Part shown: positions 11,428 to 23,540 of the stretch, piece after piece
How the letters are laid out: every line of letters begins with the position of its first letter
Position numbering within the stretch: position 1 is the stretch's first letter
Origin: Gautieria morchelliformis
Taxonomy: Eukaryota > Basidiomycota > Agaricomycetes > Gomphales > Gomphaceae
Direction of reading: 5' to 3'
DNA length: 64,000 bases
NCBI GenBank assembly: GCA_015179125.1
Contig: WHVA01000104.1
Location: 62,001 to 126,000 of the forward strand
Translations under genes and position numbers: made by a program
Notes under the pieces: model-generated
Databases searched by the model: none
Told to the model about the DNA's origin: nothing
Seen by the model: the letters and a program-made list of their open reading frames with translations, nothing else

Positions 11428-12383
11428 ATTAAAGTGTTTATGCTTGCTAATAATTATCAAGTATGATAATAATTATTAGGAACGATGTAATATGCATTAG
11501 CCATTAGGAACACGTGACTGACGTGTTGTGGTAGTTGAGGGGATTAGGAGCGTCGCATTCAAACAGTTGCTCATGTTAATTAGTTAAGCAGGCCCTGGCG
11601 CAAGATGTCCAGGAGCGCATTGGACGTGTGCTCCTGCATTTCAATCACCCGGTCTTGACGAGCCAGGAGGTTCATCCGGAACTCCTTCAGTTCCTCTTCC
11701 TTCCTCGCCTCCCGTTCCTCATACCTCTCCATCAATTGCACCATCCTTGCCATCTCCCTGGACGTGTTGACACAGCTCACACTGGATGTGACTGACCCAG
11801 ATTCCAGAGCGCTAGTGCGGGACCCACTGTCGCTGTCTGAATCGGAAAGTGAGTGTGAGCATTTTTTTGTCTTTTGGTGATTATTGGTCATAGAGCTCCA
11901 CACAGCCTCCGATGCATTCTGGACCTGGGACATATGAGAACTTTAATTATATATAAATACCATGCCCCACCACTGTACTTACCTCTTTAGCCCGCTCCTT
12001 TTCCTCCTCATGGGTCTCCTTGGTAGAAAACTCCTCACAAAACTTCTGTGAGTTGGAGGCCATAGAGTCCAAGGTGGATTTTGAAGGGGAAGCGAGTGGC
12101 AGAGCAGATGCGGCCGTGCTGGGTGGACGCGACATGTTGGTTGCATCGCCAAGGAGTGCAGGGTCGACCACAGCCTCCAAACCTGGAGCTGACACAGGGA
12201 CACCAGAGAAAGTCGCCGGAGGGATGGGGTGCATGAGAAGTGTTCGAACTTTGAGGGAATGGCAGTGGTGTGGACACGACTGGACGCGATTTCAACTAGT
12301 AAATTCCCACAGTTACTTAATGATTATTAGCATTGCCGGAATATCCCGAGCTAATAGTTATTAGCAACATAAACACTCTAATA
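11428..12383 (-). mobile_element. Small DNA element with about 30-bp terminal inverted repeats
   Basis: The left end (11428-11457, starting ATTAAAGTGTTTATG) is an imperfect inverted copy of the right end (12352-12383, ending ACATAAACACTCTAAT): about 27 of 30 positions pair with one single-base gap. Both ends continue into TTGCTAATAA-type repeats that also form subterminal palindromes. The 956-bp interior holds one spliced coiled-coil gene and no transposase, so the element would need help in trans. No clear target-site duplication could be assigned. It lies directly against a Harbinger-like terminal segment. Confidence 0.5.
11580..12234 (-). CDS. Coiled-coil protein inside a TIR element, function unknown
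   Basis: Two exons (12234-11983 and 11924-11580) joined by a canonical 58-bp intron encode 198 residues. The first half is Pro/Ser/Ala-rich. Then come an acidic/basic helix (FSTKETHEEEKERAKEV), a Ser-Asp run (SLSDSDSDSGSR) and a long charged helix (VQLMERYEEREARKEEELK) ending in NALLDILRQGLLN. This layout resembles the C-terminal part of the DNA-binding partner protein carried by PIF/Harbinger transposons, but the SANT/Myb-like DNA-binding half is not present here. That assignment is inference; the coiled coil and the splicing are what can be seen. Confidence 0.5.
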
Positions 12384-12720
12384 GATTAGGGCTGATCACA
12401 GTAGAGGATTTCGCTAGGATTTGATGAGGATTTGACGGAGGATTTCGATTTTTTTAGAACACCCGACAATGCCCCGAAATTGCGATTTAACTGTGATTAG
12501 CCTGTTTTGAAACTGGATTTGAGAGGATTTGAGAACGCTGGTGCCGGACACGGCAGGGTGGCTCTCTTGCCGGTCTGTCAGCCGAAGGTGGATGCTGAAG
12601 TGCTAGGCGGAGCTTGCGATGCCGCGAGGGCACCCCAGCCACAGGGAGCCGTCGTCCATGGACACGTCATTGACGGTTATGTAACCCTAAGAGACCATAA
12701 GGGACCATAGGAGCCATTTC
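12384..12720 (+). repeat. PIF/Harbinger-like terminal segment
   Basis: The stretch with repeated GAGGATTTGA-type motifs, then GACAATGCCCC, GTGATTAGCCTGTTTTGAA and GGATTTGAGAGGATTTGAG is collinear with 36310-36435, the sequence just before the Harbinger transposase relic. It is therefore an end of the same transposon family. The remainder to 12720 is GC-richer and unassigned. Confidence 0.5.
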
Positions 12721-15490
12721 CTACCACCATGTTCCTGTGCCGCAGAAACTGCTCCAGACTCCATCTAATGCCCTTGCTGTTCAAGGAGGTCATGAACAAT
12801 GCCCTGCCTATGCCCACACTCGACGCAAAACGCCATATCAAAGCTAATGTAAGTGCCTTGTTGCTCCACCCTGCTGGCTTTGCTGAACACTCGCATCTCC
12901 CCTTTCCTGCTCGTGGACACATGCAGCTATATCAGCAGTGCATTAGAGCCTTCACTTCGTTTGGTAATCATTGTGGAGGACTGTATGAACATGGGAGGAG
13001 TGTGGCCTGTTGTGGCCTGAAAAGGAGTGGGGAGGAGAGTCCTAGGTTAGATTGTTGCATTTTTTTTTCTTACCTACAATGCTGTATGTATAATATCTAT
13101 ATATATACCTATACCCATATCTGTTCTCTTGTTGTAAGAATGTCTTGTGTGAATCATACTCGTATTTCAACTTTGTGGCAGCCACACATTGATATTTCGC
13201 ATTAGATCCATACTCCACTGTACGTAGCGAGCTAGAGACCAACAAGTTTGATAAAGCATGGCAGTGCTATGGTCTAGAGAAATACAGATAAGGACATTTG
13301 GGATACCGTGACCTCAATACAGGACAATTCGCCGTCAGGGCTGAAACTCACTCGAAATATCACTCGTGAAAATTGCTGCAGTAGAAGGTTTGTTTTCAAG
13401 TGAAAATAATCTACGCACTTCGTGATCGGATCGAGAGACTGGTGAACATGTATGATGGTGCTGTTCAGTATAGCCATTAGTGAGATATCCACGAAATATA
13501 TCTAGACACACCAGCGAAGCTTATCAGTAATAACGGTCATATCGCGCCATGATCCCCTCTGGACACTTCTGAAGTGTGGGCTTCAACATCATTCAGATGT
13601 TCGGTATATTTGGTCATGACATCCACATTATTCCTTGAAACTGCACATGCTTGATGTCAATTGGTCATTTGGTATACAGCTGTACAGCTCGCTCATGGAG
13701 CTATGTATAATTGACTGGCCTTTACATAGTTGCCTCCTGTCCTTACAAATGCCAGGGAGAAGTACAGTTGAGGGCAGCCACATCCACCTGCGATGTTCTG
13801 GAGAATTCCAGGTAGTTCATACACGCTCTTGAGTGTTTCATCCGACACCAGAGTTCTAGAAAAAATTGCCTACAAGTCCGTTGTGGTGGTTCATGCGATG
13901 GAGAGAGGCGTAGATACTGGTGGTGGGAGATCCGAAGGATCGACGCTCTTTCCAGCAATATGTCATATATTGTACAGGCTGCAAACGAGTCTGTCAAATT
14001 TACCTTCGTACTCATGTGGCTTATTTGCTCGCGATGGAGAAGGTCAACGAAAGCTTGAAACAGTGGAGCGATTCGTGCCACGGTAAGCTTAGGAGCGTGC
14101 TCATCGTGGCCAGCGATGAGTCCATATGTAACATTGTGGGCCTTGGGCCCACAGTCAACTATATTACCTAACAGATTCTAGGGTTTGTCCATGGACGCAT
14201 CTGCGGACCGGCGCTCCCCATGGCTGGGGTGTTCTGGATGCTGCGCACTACGGCCGGGCTGATTAACAGGTTGATTAGCTAAGCTGTCAAACGTCGAAGA
14301 GCTCGCTCCGCGACCACCATCTCCTCGTAGGACAGCGAGAAGATGCTTCTTTTGCTATCTCCGCGACTACCATCTCCTCATAGCACAGTGAACTTCCGAC
14401 CCACCAGACGCGTCAAAAGGCCACTGAACATTGTCACCACATCTAAAACGGCCGGCGATTCAGCGGCCGATAAAACCATAACAGTTTCTCGTCAAAATCT
14501 AAGTCAAAAGGACCTTTTGGTCAGTGACAGCGTCGGAAAGCTCAGGAACCACGAGGAGTTGGAACGGGGAAATTGATGTATCAGGACAGTGGTATGCCTA
14601 ACTCGAATCCACTCACTAGCACCGTGAACCCAGCTACGACTACTATTGCTTCTGACAACTTCTTCGCCGACATCTCATCATCAGAGGTGGCGGAAGACAC
14701 GTAACAAACGATTGTCCACGCTATCACCGCTCAACATTACCACTAGGAGTCAGTGTCATGCCCACGTCCCCTTACCTTTTCAAGTCGACGTCCTACTGTA
14801 TTTCTTCATCATCAGCAGATTAGAGCGTACCAGGCTTGAGCGCGACACTTATATGCACACAGTCCAACCAAACCTGTCACGGCTCATCTGAGTCGAGCTC
14901 TGCTACGGAGCTGGTCCAGCGTTCTAGGAGGCTGAAGGCACTACCGGACGAGATGCACGTGATCCAAAGACGGAAGTGAAGCTCACGACGTATTCATCGA
15001 TCAGACCGAATCCAGGACTGTGACATCGAGGTCATCACACTGCACACGGAAGAGGTATCATTTCTCGCCCTTCCTGGCGCTAAATTCTTTGCATAACTTC
15101 CTTGAGGAGCAACCGCGAGCATCGTTACCAACCAGACTACACGTATGCTTCCACGGGTTCCATCGACTCCAGAAACAACTCGGGTTCGAGTTTGGGGAGC
15201 GGCGACCACTCGTTTTGAAGACAAGGAGAACCAGCTGTCCGTCGGACATGGCTTACGTGACGGAAGCAAAGACACTCACATCTCCACCAATGACGCCTCG
15301 TCCACAACCCAGACGGCGCCATCATGTCGCTTACCATGGAGTGGCGCAGTACCCCACGTGCGAGTTGCACACCAGCACAACACCGCGCAAAGCTGAAGCT
15401 GTCGAGAAACACAGGGCAGAAGAGTTTGAAGCAAGGCACAGAGGGACGCAGAAGGTGTTTCCGCGGACGATATGTCCAATCCAGACGTCT
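12721..15490. other. Region without a confidently recognised gene
   Basis: An open frame at 12729-13205 (+) begins with MPLLFKEVMNNALPMPTLD after a short leader and may be a relic of an element-borne gene; I cannot name it. 13743-14081 (-) and 15020-15496 (+) are open but show no motif. 14280-14400 contains a short direct duplication around the motif CCATCTCCTC. An A/T microsatellite lies at 13090-13120. Nothing else is supported. Confidence 0.4.
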
Positions 15491-15495
15491 CCCTG

Positions 15496-16320
15496 ATCTG
15501 TTTGGGTTCGGCATGGATGGTCGACCATGGCAGACAGCTTGTATGCGGTAGGGATGGTCTAGGCCTTGACCGGTGTCGTATTCACCCCCGCTGTTTGGGG
15601 CAACATGTCATCTCTGGATAGACCTGCGACGTGCATGGACGTGCACATGTCCGGATGAACTTGTGACTTGTGTCGATATGCGATTCAGATGACCCCCCGA
15701 CCCGTTAGGGTCTGACATGGACGGTCAAGCGTTATGCTGGTATCTGTCCAAGAGAGGGAAGAGTTGTTTCCGTGAGCGTAGGCTCAGGTGTTTTCCGTGA
15801 GCGAAGGCTCAGGTGTTTCTGTGAGTGAAGGCTCAGGCATTTCCGTGAGCATAGGCTCAGGCTCAGGTGTTTCCGCGAGCGAAGGCTCAGGTGTTTTTCG
15901 TAAGCAAAGACTCAGGCTGTTTCCGTGAGAGAGGGCTCAGGTATTTCCGTGAGAGAGGGCTCAGGTGCTTCCGTGAGAGAGGGCTCAGGTGTTTTCCGTG
16001 AGCGAAGGCTCAGGCGTTTCCGTGAGCGAAGGCTCAGGTGATTCCATGAGCGAAGGCTCAGGTGTATCCGTGAGCGAAGGCTCAGGCCTGTCTGTGAGTG
16101 AAGGCTCAGGTGCTTCCGTGAGTGAAGGCTCAGGTGCTTCCATGAGCGAAGGCTCAGGTGCTTCCGTGAGCGAAGGCTCAGGTGCTTCCTTGAGCGTAGG
16201 CTCAGGTGTTTCTGTGAATGAATGCTCAGGTGTTTCCGCGAGCAAATGCTCAGGTATTTCTGTGAGTGAATGCTCAGTTCGGACGACTACCCGACCTGTT
16301 GGGGTTCGGCATGGATAGTC
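15496..16320. repeat. Dispersed 30-bp repeat bracketing a minisatellite
   Basis: Three related copies of a motif centred on GGGTTCGGCATGGATGGTCG occur near 15506, 15706 and 16300. A second, longer motif of about 75 bp (from CCCGCTGT..GGGGCAACATGTC to GCATGGACGTGCACATG) recurs near 15590, 16445 and 16797. These repeats frame the 24-bp minisatellite and suggest that this interval grew by local duplication. Confidence 0.55.
15770..16285. repeat. Minisatellite, 24-bp unit, about 21 copies
   Basis: The unit GGTGTTTCCGTGAGCGAAGG followed by CTCA repeats head to tail with a few length variants in the first third. Being 24 bases long it keeps frames open on both strands, reading SVSEGSGV on plus and EPSLTEAP on minus. 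No start, splice sites or flanking coding sequence support a protein. Confidence 0.85.
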
Positions 16321-17244
16321 GAGCAGTAAGTAAGCCCCACATCGTTTCCATTACTTCACGCATCAGCGTACCCCCCCTCCCCACGCTTGCGAACACAGCA
16401 TACGGCTTGTGCGTCGTAGCGACAGTCAGTTCCACGATTCACATTGTATTCATCCCACTGTATCGGGCAACACATCACGTCAGGACAGACTTGTGAACTG
16501 CATGGATGTGCGCAGGTTGGAATGGACACATGATATGCATGAACGTGCACCTGTTGGGAAGGACTTGCGACCTGGGTGAACATACACACCCACAGCTGAA
16601 TCAAACATGTATGTCATGATGCCACGAATATTTGAAATTTGCATATCACCTGCCCATCGCTGCTTTTGTCATACTCAGAAAGAGGGCGGCGTGCACGAAT
16701 ATCTGGAAAGCATTCCCGGATCCACCGGTTCCCATGTATGTCATGATGCCACGGCCAGATTGGCGGCTCAGCTTCTGACTAACGCTTTTGGCATTCATCC
16801 CCGCTGTCTTGGGGCAATATGTTATGTCTGAACGGACCTGTGACATACACAAATGCACATGAGCACTACATAACCCGCCACCGGTGAAGCGGCTGCTACA
16901 TAGACCTATGCATATCCCAGGCTCACCACAAGGGGAGGCCTTGAAAGACAGCGGCAAACACGCTCCAAAACAAACTCGACGCACGAGGTGAAAGGGAATT
17001 GACAACCTTAACCTCTCAAAACCCAGTAGCTCACAGATGGAGACAGAAGCTGGCACAGTGTACAATCATATGATCTCAACACAGTTTTGGTGGTCATGCG
17101 CCCGCTGGGCATCCCACGACACGATGTCACCGTTAGGGGAAGCATCCTCTCATTCAGATGCAGCCACATCACTTTTCTTAGGGAGCCTCATGGCACGCTC
17201 GGTCACAGTGAGCTTGGTCGCAGTATCAGGACAAGTGAAAAGGG
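16321..17244. other. Region without a recognised gene
   Basis: Contains further copies of the 75-bp dispersed motif and the repeated phrase CATGTATGTCATGATGCCACG (16605 and 16733, about 20 bases). No coding signal. Confidence 0.4.
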
Positions 17245-17545
17245 GTTGCACCATCTCTGGACATCGCAATGTGCTCCGTCGCTGCGCCAGGTCAGAGACA
17301 TGAGAAGTACCCCGGGTGTGCCGTAAGATACTTGAAGCACGCAGTATGCTCGGTCGCAGTACCATGATGGAAGCAGGAATTCCCTCAAGCTTGTTGTGCC
17401 ATCTCTAAACCTTGCAATGCACTCGATAGCTGTACCAGAACGGAAGTGCGAGAAGTGCCTCAGGCATGTTGTACCAGCCTGAACTTGCAATGCACTCGGC
17501 TGCAGCGCCAGGGCAGAAGCACGAGAGGTATCTCGAGCATGTCAT
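17245..17545. repeat. Tandem repeat of about 75-80 bp, four diverged units
   Basis: Successive units share TGCACCATCTCTGGACATCG-like, CAATGTGCTCCGTCGCTGC-like and GAGAAGTACCCCGGG-like blocks. The copia fossil begins immediately to the right, inside or at the edge of this array. Confidence 0.6.
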
Positions 17546-17548
17546 GCC

Positions 17549-18037
17549 TGTTAGCAACTCAGGGGCTATGGCAGGGAAGGTTCGGTTGAGTTCTTAGAAA
17601 GCTAGAATCAAATACACTCTCTCAGTGAATTTATTGTCACTGTTATATTAATACAATACCTAGAATCAAATACACTACATGATTTTCAGTCAACATGCTA
17701 GGTAAATATGAAAGATATTACTCGCCTCTCTCAGTGAATTTATTGTCACTGGGAGAGGAGTATTATTCTGTCTCAGAGAGCATATATGTGCACCCGGCCC
17801 TTTAGCGCCCAAGGGCTTGCGCGTCGAAGTCATTTCAAACTCTGCTGGGTGCAGCCGCCTGTGAAAATAGAAATAACAGAATGAAATGGAGAGGTAGAGA
17901 GTGACTAGAAAATTTCAAAAATAAACAGAGAAGTGAATGCATGGTACAAGAACAATATGAAAAGAGATTGAAACACCATGCAATAAATCGAACATATTAT
18001 GCTTGATTTTGGTGCAGGAGCATAAATGCACCCAACA
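17549..18037 (-). repeat. 3' LTR of the copia fossil
   Basis: 489 bp, TG...CA termini. Contains two internal direct copies of a CTCTCAGTGAATTTATTGTC motif. It pairs with the LTR at 22292-22779 along its whole length. Confidence 0.92.
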
Positions 18038-18050
18038 CGCCCCCTCAAGC

Positions 18051-19817
18051 TTAATATATTCCGATTCTCTCGTTGAGGATTCTCACTCTAGGACTAGGAA
18101 GTCTTTTAGTGAGAAGATTGGTTAGCATGTGTTCCGTTGGCAGGTACACAAGCTTAATATCTCCATCTTCGACTATATCTCGGATGAAATATAATCTAAT
18201 GTCGAAATGTTTGGTCCTCGTGTGTTGTTGAGTGCCATAGACAATGGCAGTGGCTGATTGATTGTCTGAATAAAGTTTGATGGGATAATTCAGCGGTTGG
18301 AACACTTCAGAAATAAAGTGGCGCATCCATAAGGCTTCTTTGCTCGCATGAGTCAGAGCGATGAATTCGGCTTCAGTTGATGATAGGGCTACTATGGATT
18401 GTTTTTGGCAACTCCATGATACTGTCCCTCCATCAATCTGAAAAATATAAGCTGAATATGAGTGCCTGTGCTCTTGTGAAGCCCAATCCGCATCTGAATA
18501 CCCAATGAGGCCGTCTTGGTTCTTCCCAAGTGTCAATTTGTAGTCCATCGTGCCTTTTAGATATTTGAAGACATGTTTGACTGCATTCCAATGAGTTGGA
18601 CCTGGGTTTTCGAGGAATTGAGAAAGTAGCGACACTGCGAATGCAATGTCAGGTCGAGTGGCTACTGCTGCCCACATCAATGATCCTATTGCTTGTCTGT
18701 ATGGAATTTTCGACATCTTCTGTTTGTCTTCATCTGTAGAAGGGCATTGGTCTCTGGATAATTTAACGGCTGGGTTGAGAGGTGTGGAAAACATTTTGGC
18801 ATCATCCAGATTGAATTTTTTGACGATTTTCTGGATGTATGCGGCTTGTGATATTGCAATCGATTTGTTCTTCCAATCTCTTTCGATTTTGAGGTTCAAA
18901 AGCCAATGGATCTCGCCTAGGTCTTTCATACTAAAGACCTGGGCAAGGTCGTGCTTCACCTCATCAAGGACTGGTTGACTCTCAGCTGTGATAGTGAGGT
19001 CGTCTACTGCCGTTGCAATGATCGCATGCCCTCTCGGTCCGCGTCTGCAAAATACAGCTCCATCCGAAGCTGATTTAGTGAATCCTAACTTGAGAAATTC
19101 ACCACTCAGACGTTTGTACCATTCCCTTCCAGATTGTTTGAGGCCGTAAAGTGCTTTCTTTAGCAGGAGGACATCATCTTTGTCTCCGGTCTCATATCCA
19201 TACGGCTGTCTCATGTAAATAGGTTCTGGCAGTGTAGCATTCAAATACGCACTGTCCACATCCATTTGGTGAATAGGCCAGTTGTTCCTGGCAGCAATGG
19301 CACATATAATCCGTAAGGAAGTCATCCGAGCAACAGGTGCATAGGTTTCATTGTAGTCAACTCCAAAACTTTGTGTAAAGCCTTGGGCGACCATCCTCAA
19401 TCTAGGTGTAATGGGTTCACCTTCTGGATTGCGCTTCCAGAGGAATACCCATCTATTTCCGACAATATTTGCCCCAGGAGGTGGTTTAACCACTTCCCAT
19501 ACACCTTTGTCGAGTAGCACCTTGTACTCTTTATCCATTGATGCTTTCCACATAGGATCATTTAAGGCTTCATCTGCATTGCTAGGCTCAGTCTGATTCA
19601 AATCCGGCAGCACTTTATCTTTATTTTGATCGGAGGTCGAAAGCGTACTGATGGCAAGGTTATAATCACTGATGCCGTCAGTTTCAGAGGGTAAATCTTG
19701 TTCGAATAATTTGTCTTGATGGTCCTCAATGTCCTCATAAGCTAGTGTAGTGATGTCTGCAGCAGCATGTCTCTTAGCTTGAGATCTTGTTACGGGACCA
19801 CTTGGGGCCGGCTGCAC
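18051..19817 (-). pseudogene. Copia pol: reverse transcriptase and RNase H region
   Basis: Long open stretch with copia RT landmarks WVFLWKRNPEGEP, VDVDSAYLNATLPEPIYM-like text, AVDDLTIT (the active-site Asp pair) and the RNase H signatures SWSCQKQSIVALSSTEAEFI-like text and HFDIRLYFIRDIV. It is the best-preserved part of the fossil. Confidence 0.9.
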
Positions 19818-20000
19818 CTGCTGCTGACGGATCCTCTCGCTTCTCCTTTTGGAGCAGCTTCTTTAGGTCTGACATCAACAGTCTGATTGGGTTGCAGCTC
19901 TTCAAGACGTTCCTCTGGTTCATCATCGTCGATTTCCTCGATCTTGCCTCCTCGCTGACTAAGCGACTAGGCATAGGTGCTGGCACCGAAATGGCCTGTA

Positions 20001-21500
20001 TCATTTTCTGGACGTAGGTAGCTGTGACTCTTCAATAGAAATGATTGGAGCTTTGCCCCCCTTCATCTCTGAGTCAAATATAACATTCCGCTCGACAGAA
20101 ACCTTCTGAGAGTCAGGCCAGTAGATGCAGTGACCATGGCTCTGTCCAGAGATTCCTATCCACCGAGCTCTTTTGGCACGGGCTGCTAGTTTGTTTCCCT
20201 CTTTGACTTTAACGTAGACTTCAATTCCCCACACGTGTATGTCCTTCAGGTTCGGTTTCTCATGATGGATCATTTCAAAAGGGGTTTGTCTGGCAGAGCT
20301 CTTGTATGCATCCTATTCCTAAGATAGTTGGCGTGCAAAATTGCATGCCCCCATAAGGTCTTAGGAAGACTTGATTCCAATAGCATAGCACGAGCTCTTT
20401 CAACTAGAGTTCGGTTTAAACATTCAGCAACACCATTTGACTCTGGGGTGTCGTGCACGGTTAACCGATGCTTCGTGCCTTGTTTGGCTAAATGCTGTTG
20501 AATTCTGAGCTTGTGTATTCGCCCCCTCTGTCGGAAACAAGTGCTTTATGTGCACATTCCTCTGTCGAAGCATCAAAGCCTCGTAGAGTTTGTATTTTGA
20601 AAATGCTTCCGATTTGTTTGCCATCAAATAGATAACCGATTCCCTTGAGTAGTCGTCGATGAAAGACACATAATAGGATTTCTGTCAATTGTGGAGTGTC
20701 TTGCTGGTCCCCAGACATCAGAATAAATTCTGTCACCGAATTTTGAAGATCGGCTTCTGGGTTCCTGAGGAAGTGATATACGTGCAATCTTGGCTTGAAT
20801 GCACGCATCGCAAACAACCTTGTCACCTTTTGAGCTAATTCAATGCCTAATATCATGCCACGGTTGAGCAAATGCTGTAGGGACTTTTGTGAAATATGCC
20901 CCATTTTCTGATGTATCTCCATGGCTGATGCGCATATATGCGCTTCGGCACTTGTGTGTTGTAAGTCAAATCGATATAAGCCATTCAGCTTCGGTGCTTG
21001 CATCAATATCCTGCCTTTACGATTGGATATTGTGCATTTCTGATCGGCTATCTGAGGTTATAGCCTGCATCATCGCACCGGCCGATCGAGATGAGGGTAA
21101 CAGCCATTTTGGGCGCATAGAACGTATCCTTCAATGTAATCTTCACAGTCTTATCTCCAACTTTATTAGATAGCACGAGTGAGCCTGAACCGAAGGCATC
21201 AAAAGTGCCTTTGTTGGCTGCACGAATTGTGCGGGCTGTGAGAATGGACTGTAATCCCTCAATAAATTCTTGTGAGGGGTCATATGTGCGGTCGTTCCAG
21301 TGTCGAGGATAACAACAGTGTCCAGAGATAACTACTCAAATTAGAGCAGTCGAAGTTGGCGAAAGCGGCTGGACTGCCACTCTCATCCTCCTCAGAGACA
21401 CTTCTTCGGCAACATTCGCCTTGGCTTTGCCTTCTTCTTTTTGGCTTTCGCTTTCTTTTCTGACGTGGCCCCTGGCCTTCTTTACCACCTCCTTTAGCCC
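20001..21500 (-). pseudogene. Copia pol: protease and integrase region, broken
   Basis: Pieces with GPQDTPQ-type and DDYSRESVIYLMANKSEAF integrase-core text, and DTPESNGVAECLNRTLVER near the end of the core, lie in several frames. The zinc-binding N-terminus is suggested by HQKMGHISQKSL and CDACI-like residues. Clearly fossil. Confidence 0.75.
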
Positions 21501-21508
21501 AGCAACTC

Positions 21509-22285
21509 TCATAGCATGTCCAGGCTTGTGGCAATTAGTGCATGTAGCACCTTCAGGTCTTTCCGGCCCTTCTGCCCTTTCGTAGATGAACCAATAAATG
21601 CCTGCTCTTCTTGTGAAATATTGAGGGTCTTTCTCCTGTCATATTGAGCCTTTAGTACTCTGATAATATCATCAGGCACTAAGGGCATTCCACATTCTTC
21701 GAGCGACGTGGTAAGGGCATTCATAACTGCCTCATAGGAGGGTGGAAGTGACGCAAGGATGATGTCTGTGAACTCTCCTTCAGAAATTCTGGCTCCCATC
21801 TCATTAAGACGAGCATAGAGGTCTTGGGCCTTGTCCAAGTGATCTCTCAAGTCTCCATCCTCAGGACACCTCATACTGCGAAGCTGTCTCTGTAGGTTGG
21901 TGAGGACCATCTTGGGCTTTTTGGTCATCTCATTGACCAATGCATCCCAGACTTCTTTTGCTGTATGTCTCTTCTGTAGCATCAGAGCTAGTGACTCTGA
22001 CACTGAGACGATTATTTGGGTTTTGGCCTGCCCTTCTCTGGCAAGATACTTCTCCAGCTTCTCCTCAGCCTTCTCTATCTGAGTTTCCTCAGCTTCTGTA
22101 AGAATATGGCCTGGGGGCATGACTGGAGGATCAGGAGGTCGAATGGCTCTCCCTTCTATATGCCTGAGTAGATTTTTGGACTCAAAATAACTTGTGAGAG
22201 TAGCTCGCCACAGAGGCCAATTACTTCCATCTGTTGCAAGCTTCTCCACACCCAAAAGCTTCTGCGAAGTGTCTGCGGGGCCCAT
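21509..22285 (-). pseudogene. Copia gag region
   Basis: Starts seven bases inside the 5' LTR boundary. Text such as ATDGSNWPLWRATLTSYFES, DALVNEMTKKPKMV and SLEECGMPLVPDDIIRVL is typical of copia Gag (UBN2-type). Confidence 0.8.
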
Positions 22286-22291
22286 AACCCT

Positions 22292-22779
22292 TGTTAGCAA
22301 CTAGGGGCTATGGCAGGGAAGGTTCGGTAGAGTTCTTAGAAAGCTAGAATCAAATACACTCTCTCAGTGAATTTATTGTCACTAATATATTAATACAGTA
22401 CCTAGAATCAAATACACTACATGATTTTCAGTCAACATGCTAGGTAAATATGAAAGATACTACTCGCCTCTCTCAGTGAATTTATTGTCACTGGGAGAGG
22501 AGTATTATTCTGTCTCAGAGAGCATATACGTGCACCCGGCCCTTTAGCGCCCAAGGGCTCGCGCGTCGAAGTCATTTCAAACTCCGCTGGGTGCAGCCGC
22601 CTGTGAAAATAGAAATAACAGAATGAAATGGAGAGGTAGAGAGTGACTAGAAAATTTCAAAAATAAGCAGAGAAGTGGATGCATGGTACAAGAACAATAT
22701 GAGAAGAGATTGAAACACCATACAATAAATCGAACATATTATGCTTGATTTTGGTGCAGGAGCATAAATGCATCCAACA
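22292..22779 (-). repeat. 5' LTR of the copia fossil
   Basis: 488 bp, TG...CA termini, about 97% identical to the LTR at 17549-18037. Confidence 0.92.
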
Positions 22780-23170
22780 GCGTGTCCTCACATGCAGCGT
22801 GTCCTCACATGCAGCGTGTCCTCACACGCAGCGTGTCCTCACATGCAGTGTGTCCTCACATGTAGCGTGTCCTCACACATAGCATGCCCTCACAGGTAGC
22901 GTGTCCTCACATGCAGTGTGTCCCCAAACATGTAGTGTGTCCCCAAGTATAGCATGTATAGGGTAGTCTGACCATCAAGTATAGCATGGGTGGCATGTCC
23001 CCCATGCAAGTGTCCCCCAAGTATAGTGTGCATAACATGTCCCTTGTTTGTAGCATGTCCCCCATGCATGGTGTGTCACCCTGTAGTGTGTAGCTTGTCC
23101 CTTGTTTATAGCATGTTGCCCTATAGTGTGCATAGCATGTCCCTATAGTGTGTGTAGCATCCCCATGTTT
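22780..23170. repeat. Short-unit satellite
   Basis: Head-to-tail units of about 17 bp (GCGTGTCCTCACATGCA) at 22780-22925 pass into more diverged units built on TAGCATGTCCC to about 23170. Confidence 0.8.
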
Positions 23171-23540
23171 AACATATCCCTAAGAGCCTCAAGGTGAATT
23201 TATTGTAGGGGCAATATAACAGAGAGTTTATAGTGAATATTAGAGGAATAGACTTATTTATATTTGCAAGCAGAGGCTGTTACTTATCATTAACTTTAGC
23301 AAACTCAGGGAAATCTATTAATGTTTGTTTTAACATAGACAGTATACAAAATAAAATAATAACAAAAGAAACTACATTGCAAGCAGAGCCTGTTGTCATT
23401 AATTTTAGCAAGTTCAGGATAATGTATTGATATCTATTTCTCGAAAAAATGTCAAAAAATGTACAGTACATATGGTAAAATACAATAACAAAAGAGATAA
23501 AAATAAGATTACAGAATTTACATTGGATCAAATAGCAATA
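23171..23540. other. AT-rich region with a direct duplication
   Basis: A block with GCAAGCAGAGGCTGTT, CATTAACTTTAGCAA and CTCAGG at 23267-23310 recurs at 23379-23420. No coding signal. Confidence 0.45.

Larger units (their letters stand above)
17549..22779 (-). mobile_element. Ty1/copia LTR retrotransposon fossil with both LTRs
   Basis: A complete outline is present on the minus strand: two LTRs of 488-489 bp, a gag region with RNA-binding knuckle remains, protease and integrase remains, then reverse transcriptase and RNase H, the copia order. LTRs start TGTTAGC and end CCAACA. A purine tract (GAGGGGGCG on minus) abuts the 3' LTR; no clear primer-binding site follows the 5' LTR. The LTRs differ at about 14 positions plus one indel, roughly 97% identity, so insertion is not very recent. 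The interior is broken, with about half a dozen apparent interruptions. No target-site duplication is visible; each flank is a different tandem repeat, so flanks may have been reshuffled. Confidence 0.9.

Noticed and set aside
15985-16318. Ser/Gly/Glu repeat protein
   Set aside because: Produced by the 24-bp minisatellite; both strands are equally open and nothing coding adjoins it.
22780-22784. GCGTG as target duplication of the copia fossil
   Set aside because: The left flank reads ATGCC; the two do not match, so no duplication was claimed.
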